Source: Thermoplasmata archaeon
Lineage (GTDB): Archaea > Thermoplasmatota > Thermoplasmata > Thermoplasmatales > Thermoplasmataceae
Direction of reading: 5' to 3'
Assembly (NCBI GenBank): GCA_021833045.1
Contig: JAKBGP010000099.1
Span: 1 to 7,338, forward strand
Length of the DNA stretch: 7,338 bases
In this document: piece by piece, positions 6,351 to 7,338 of the stretch
Layout: each line of letters opens with the position of its first letter
Numbering within the stretch: position 1 is the first letter of the stretch
Made by a program: the position numbers and the translations under genes
Notes under the pieces: generated by a model
Told to the model about the DNA's origin: nothing
The model's database searches: none
Seen by the model: the letters and a program-made list of their open reading frames with translations, nothing else

Positions 6351-6362
6351 GATAAATTTTTA
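6351..6362 (+). promoter_or_regulatory. TATA-like box for the second nuclease gene
   Basis: GATAAATTTTTA is centred about 27 bp before the ATG at 6384. That favours this ATG over the in-frame TTG at 6372, which would be only about 15 bp from the box. The match to consensus is weaker than for the other genes. Confidence 0.5.
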
Positions 6363-6383
6363 ACAGATAGGTTGTTTACTTTT

Positions 6384-7037
6384 ATGAATAATTTTTTAAA
6401 TAAAAAAATTGTTGATTGCGTGATAGCTGGTATTGAGAAGGCTACGGGAGAATATATCAAACTTACAAAAGGGTATGTGCAATTGGGTAACGGTCCTGAG
6501 TATTTCCTGACCGTTAGCATTGCAAACGAGCTTAAACAATTAGATGATGCCTCTATATTTTTAGAAGAGAATCATGGAGATTTACAAGCGCCTCCAACTG
6601 GAAAAAAATTAGAAAACTGGAAACCAAATGGAAGGTATGACATTGTTGTTCGAGATAGTAAAGCGTTACCCTATGCTGTAATTGAAGTTAAACATAGAGT
6701 TCACAAAGTTGATGAAAGGGTAATCAAAGATTTTCAAAGAGTGGCTTCCGCAGTAGAACCAGAGGAAGATGGCGAAATAATATGCAATATGGGAATTTTT
6801 GCATTCTATAGCGAAATATATGGCGAACAAACAGATCTGTCCGAAATGAAAAAAGAGATACATGAAAGATACAACCAACTAGAAATTGAATTAAATAAGC
6901 ATAAGGGGAATGCTAAACTAGAAAAGAATCTCATTCCACCAAATCCATATACCAATAAAAATGGAAAGGTGGTGGAGTGGGGACAAAATAAAGCAGTTGT
7001 CTGGGGAGGAGGATGTTTTATCCTTTCTCCAGAGTGA
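6384..7037 (+). CDS. stand-alone PD-(D/E)XK nuclease-family protein
   Basis: With the ATG at 6384 the product has 217 residues; a TTG four codons earlier is in frame but sits too close to the TATA-like box. The core reads EYFLTVSIANEL (39-50), a long loop, GRYDIVV (83-89), AVIEVKHRV (98-106) and DFQRV (116-120). D86 and E101-x-K103 form the metal-binding and catalytic set of the PD-(D/E)XK fold, E49 may be the helix-1 acidic residue, and Q118 may be the accessory glutamine. The active site looks intact, unlike the small nuclease-like protein at 1557-2042. The C-terminus is charged, then ends in a glycine-rich stretch. I recall similar EYFxTVxxA proteins in bacteria and archaea but no assigned role. 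It is divergent from the recombinase operon across 277 bp, and no partner gene is visible downstream on its strand. Confidence 0.78.
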   Translation: MNNFLNKKIVDCVIAGIEKATGEYIKLTKGYVQLGNGPEYFLTVSIANELKQLDDASIFLEENHGDLQAPPTGKKLENWKPNGRYDIVVRDSKALPYAVIEVKHRVHKVDERVIKDFQRVASAVEPEEDGEIICNMGIFAFYSEIYGEQTDLSEMKKEIHERYNQLEIELNKHKGNAKLEKNLIPPNPYTNKNGKVVEWGQNKAVVWGGGCFILSPE

Positions 7038-7064
7038 ATATATTTAGAAATACTTTTGACGTGT

Positions 7065-7190
7065 CTAATTGAGGTTAACCTGATCCTTCAGTTTCGACAT
7101 CATCATCCTAGGATACAATGGTATGTTTATCTCTCATCCTATACCTGAAATCTCAACCCTAAGGTATTTCTCACCGAATCGGACGACTAA
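7065..7190 (-). pseudogene. possible degraded 3' end of a gene
   Basis: One minus-strand frame reads like protein on both sides of a single TGA (+ strand 7134-7136). It runs LVVRFGEKYLRVEISGIG, then the stop, then EINIPLYPRMMMSKLKDQ, ending at a TAG at 7065-7067. Another stop lies at 7191-7193. Composition is coding-like, with balanced charged and hydrophobic residues and fewer AT-rich codons than the surrounding spacer. No start or family can be assigned. At about 40 codons it could be chance. The rest of 7038-7260 shows no RNA gene or tRNA that I can support, only a 10-bp palindrome ATCCTAGGAT at 7105-7114. Confidence 0.25.
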
Positions 7191-7263
7191 TTACACTCCG
7201 AAGATCATTCATAGCCCTTAATCCGTTTATAAATTTGATGTGAATAAAAATAAAACAGCACAA

Positions 7264-7275
7264 GCGTTATAACGC
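7264..7275 (+). promoter_or_regulatory. palindromic TATA box of the rightmost gene
   Basis: GCGTTATAACGC is a perfect 12-bp palindrome with TTATAA at its centre, about 25 bp before the ATG at 7294. The spacing equals that of the other leaderless promoters here. A second TATA-like stretch (TTTATAAA, 7226-7233) lies further upstream. Confidence 0.5.
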
Positions 7276-7280
7276 ATACA

Positions 7281-7296
7281 CATATCTGATGATATG
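7281..7296. promoter_or_regulatory. perfect hairpin or operator over the start of the rightmost gene
   Basis: CATATC (7281-7286) and GATATG (7291-7296) are perfect inverted repeats around TGAT. The right arm contains the predicted ATG start and transcription start, so a bound repressor or a 5'-end structure could control expression. Confidence 0.4.
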
Positions 7297-7338
7297 GAGC
7301 CGGGCCCCCAACTTAAAATCGGGAAAAGAAAGCAACAG
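7294..7338 (+). CDS. 5' end of an unidentified gene, cut by the window edge
   Basis: An ATG at 7294 opens a frame of 15 codons to the window end (MEPGPQLKIGKRKQQ). The call rests on the TATA box centred 25 bp upstream, matching the promoter geometry of the other genes. The basic start would suit a nucleic-acid-binding protein, but 15 residues are too few to name a family. It might be a chance frame. Confidence 0.4.
   Translation, partial: MEPGPQLKIGKRKQQ

Noticed and set aside
6372..6383. TTG start for the second nuclease gene
   Set aside because: It is only about 15 bp from the TATA-like box, whereas ATG 6384 has the about 27-bp spacing seen for the other leaderless genes.
7038..7293. tRNA gene as an integration target
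   Set aside because: No T-loop (GGTTCGAATCC-like) or cloverleaf sequence was seen on either strand here or in 1-239.
7279..7296. C/D-box small RNA suggested by CTGA and TGATGA
   Set aside because: The two motifs overlap each other and lack the spacing of a C/D guide RNA. A promoter and start codon explain the region better.

Overview
The window looks like chromosomal or integrated DNA from an archaeon, most probably of the Thermoplasmatales or a near relative. DNA is AT-rich, arginine is mostly AGA/AGG and ATA isoleucine codons are frequent. Each first-in-operon gene has an archaeal TATA-like box centred about 24-28 bp before its start codon with almost no room for a leader, the pattern of leaderless transcription. 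The order-level placement is an inference; no rRNA or marker gene is present.

Layout: (1) 1-239 is mostly non-coding, with the possible tail of an upstream gene, then a leaderless promoter. (2) 240-1382 (+) encodes a radical SAM protein of unrecognised subfamily, with an intact CxxxCxxC motif and a B12-binding-like N-terminal fold that lacks the cobalamin motif. (3) 1557-2042 (+) encodes a small PD-(D/E)XK-like protein in which the usual catalytic lysine is not in place. (4) 5474-2061 (-) encodes a 1137-residue single-chain restriction-modification enzyme (type IIG-like: nuclease, adenine methyltransferase, target-recognition domain), convergent with gene 3. (5) 6106-5471 (-) encodes a compact tyrosine recombinase with all catalytic residues; its stop overlaps the GTG start of the restriction enzyme, so the two form one operon led by the recombinase. 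(6) A 277-bp divergent intergenic region holds several inverted repeats, one a 34-bp site with the geometry of a tyrosine-recombinase target. (7) 6384-7037 (+) encodes a second stand-alone PD-(D/E)XK protein. (8) 7038-7293 holds a possible degraded gene fragment on the minus strand and then a palindromic promoter. A new gene probably starts at 7294 and runs out of the window.

Interpretation: this reads as a small defence or mobility island. The unusual part is the recombinase-restriction operon, together with a repeated T(C/G)ATAACATG(A/T)CA element. Two copies of that element form the 34-bp inverted site, and a third overlaps the recombinase start codon and predicted transcription start. This fits a recombinase that both acts on and represses through one DNA motif, with restriction-enzyme expression tied to it. 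That model is inference; the repeats, the overlap and the catalytic motifs are directly visible.
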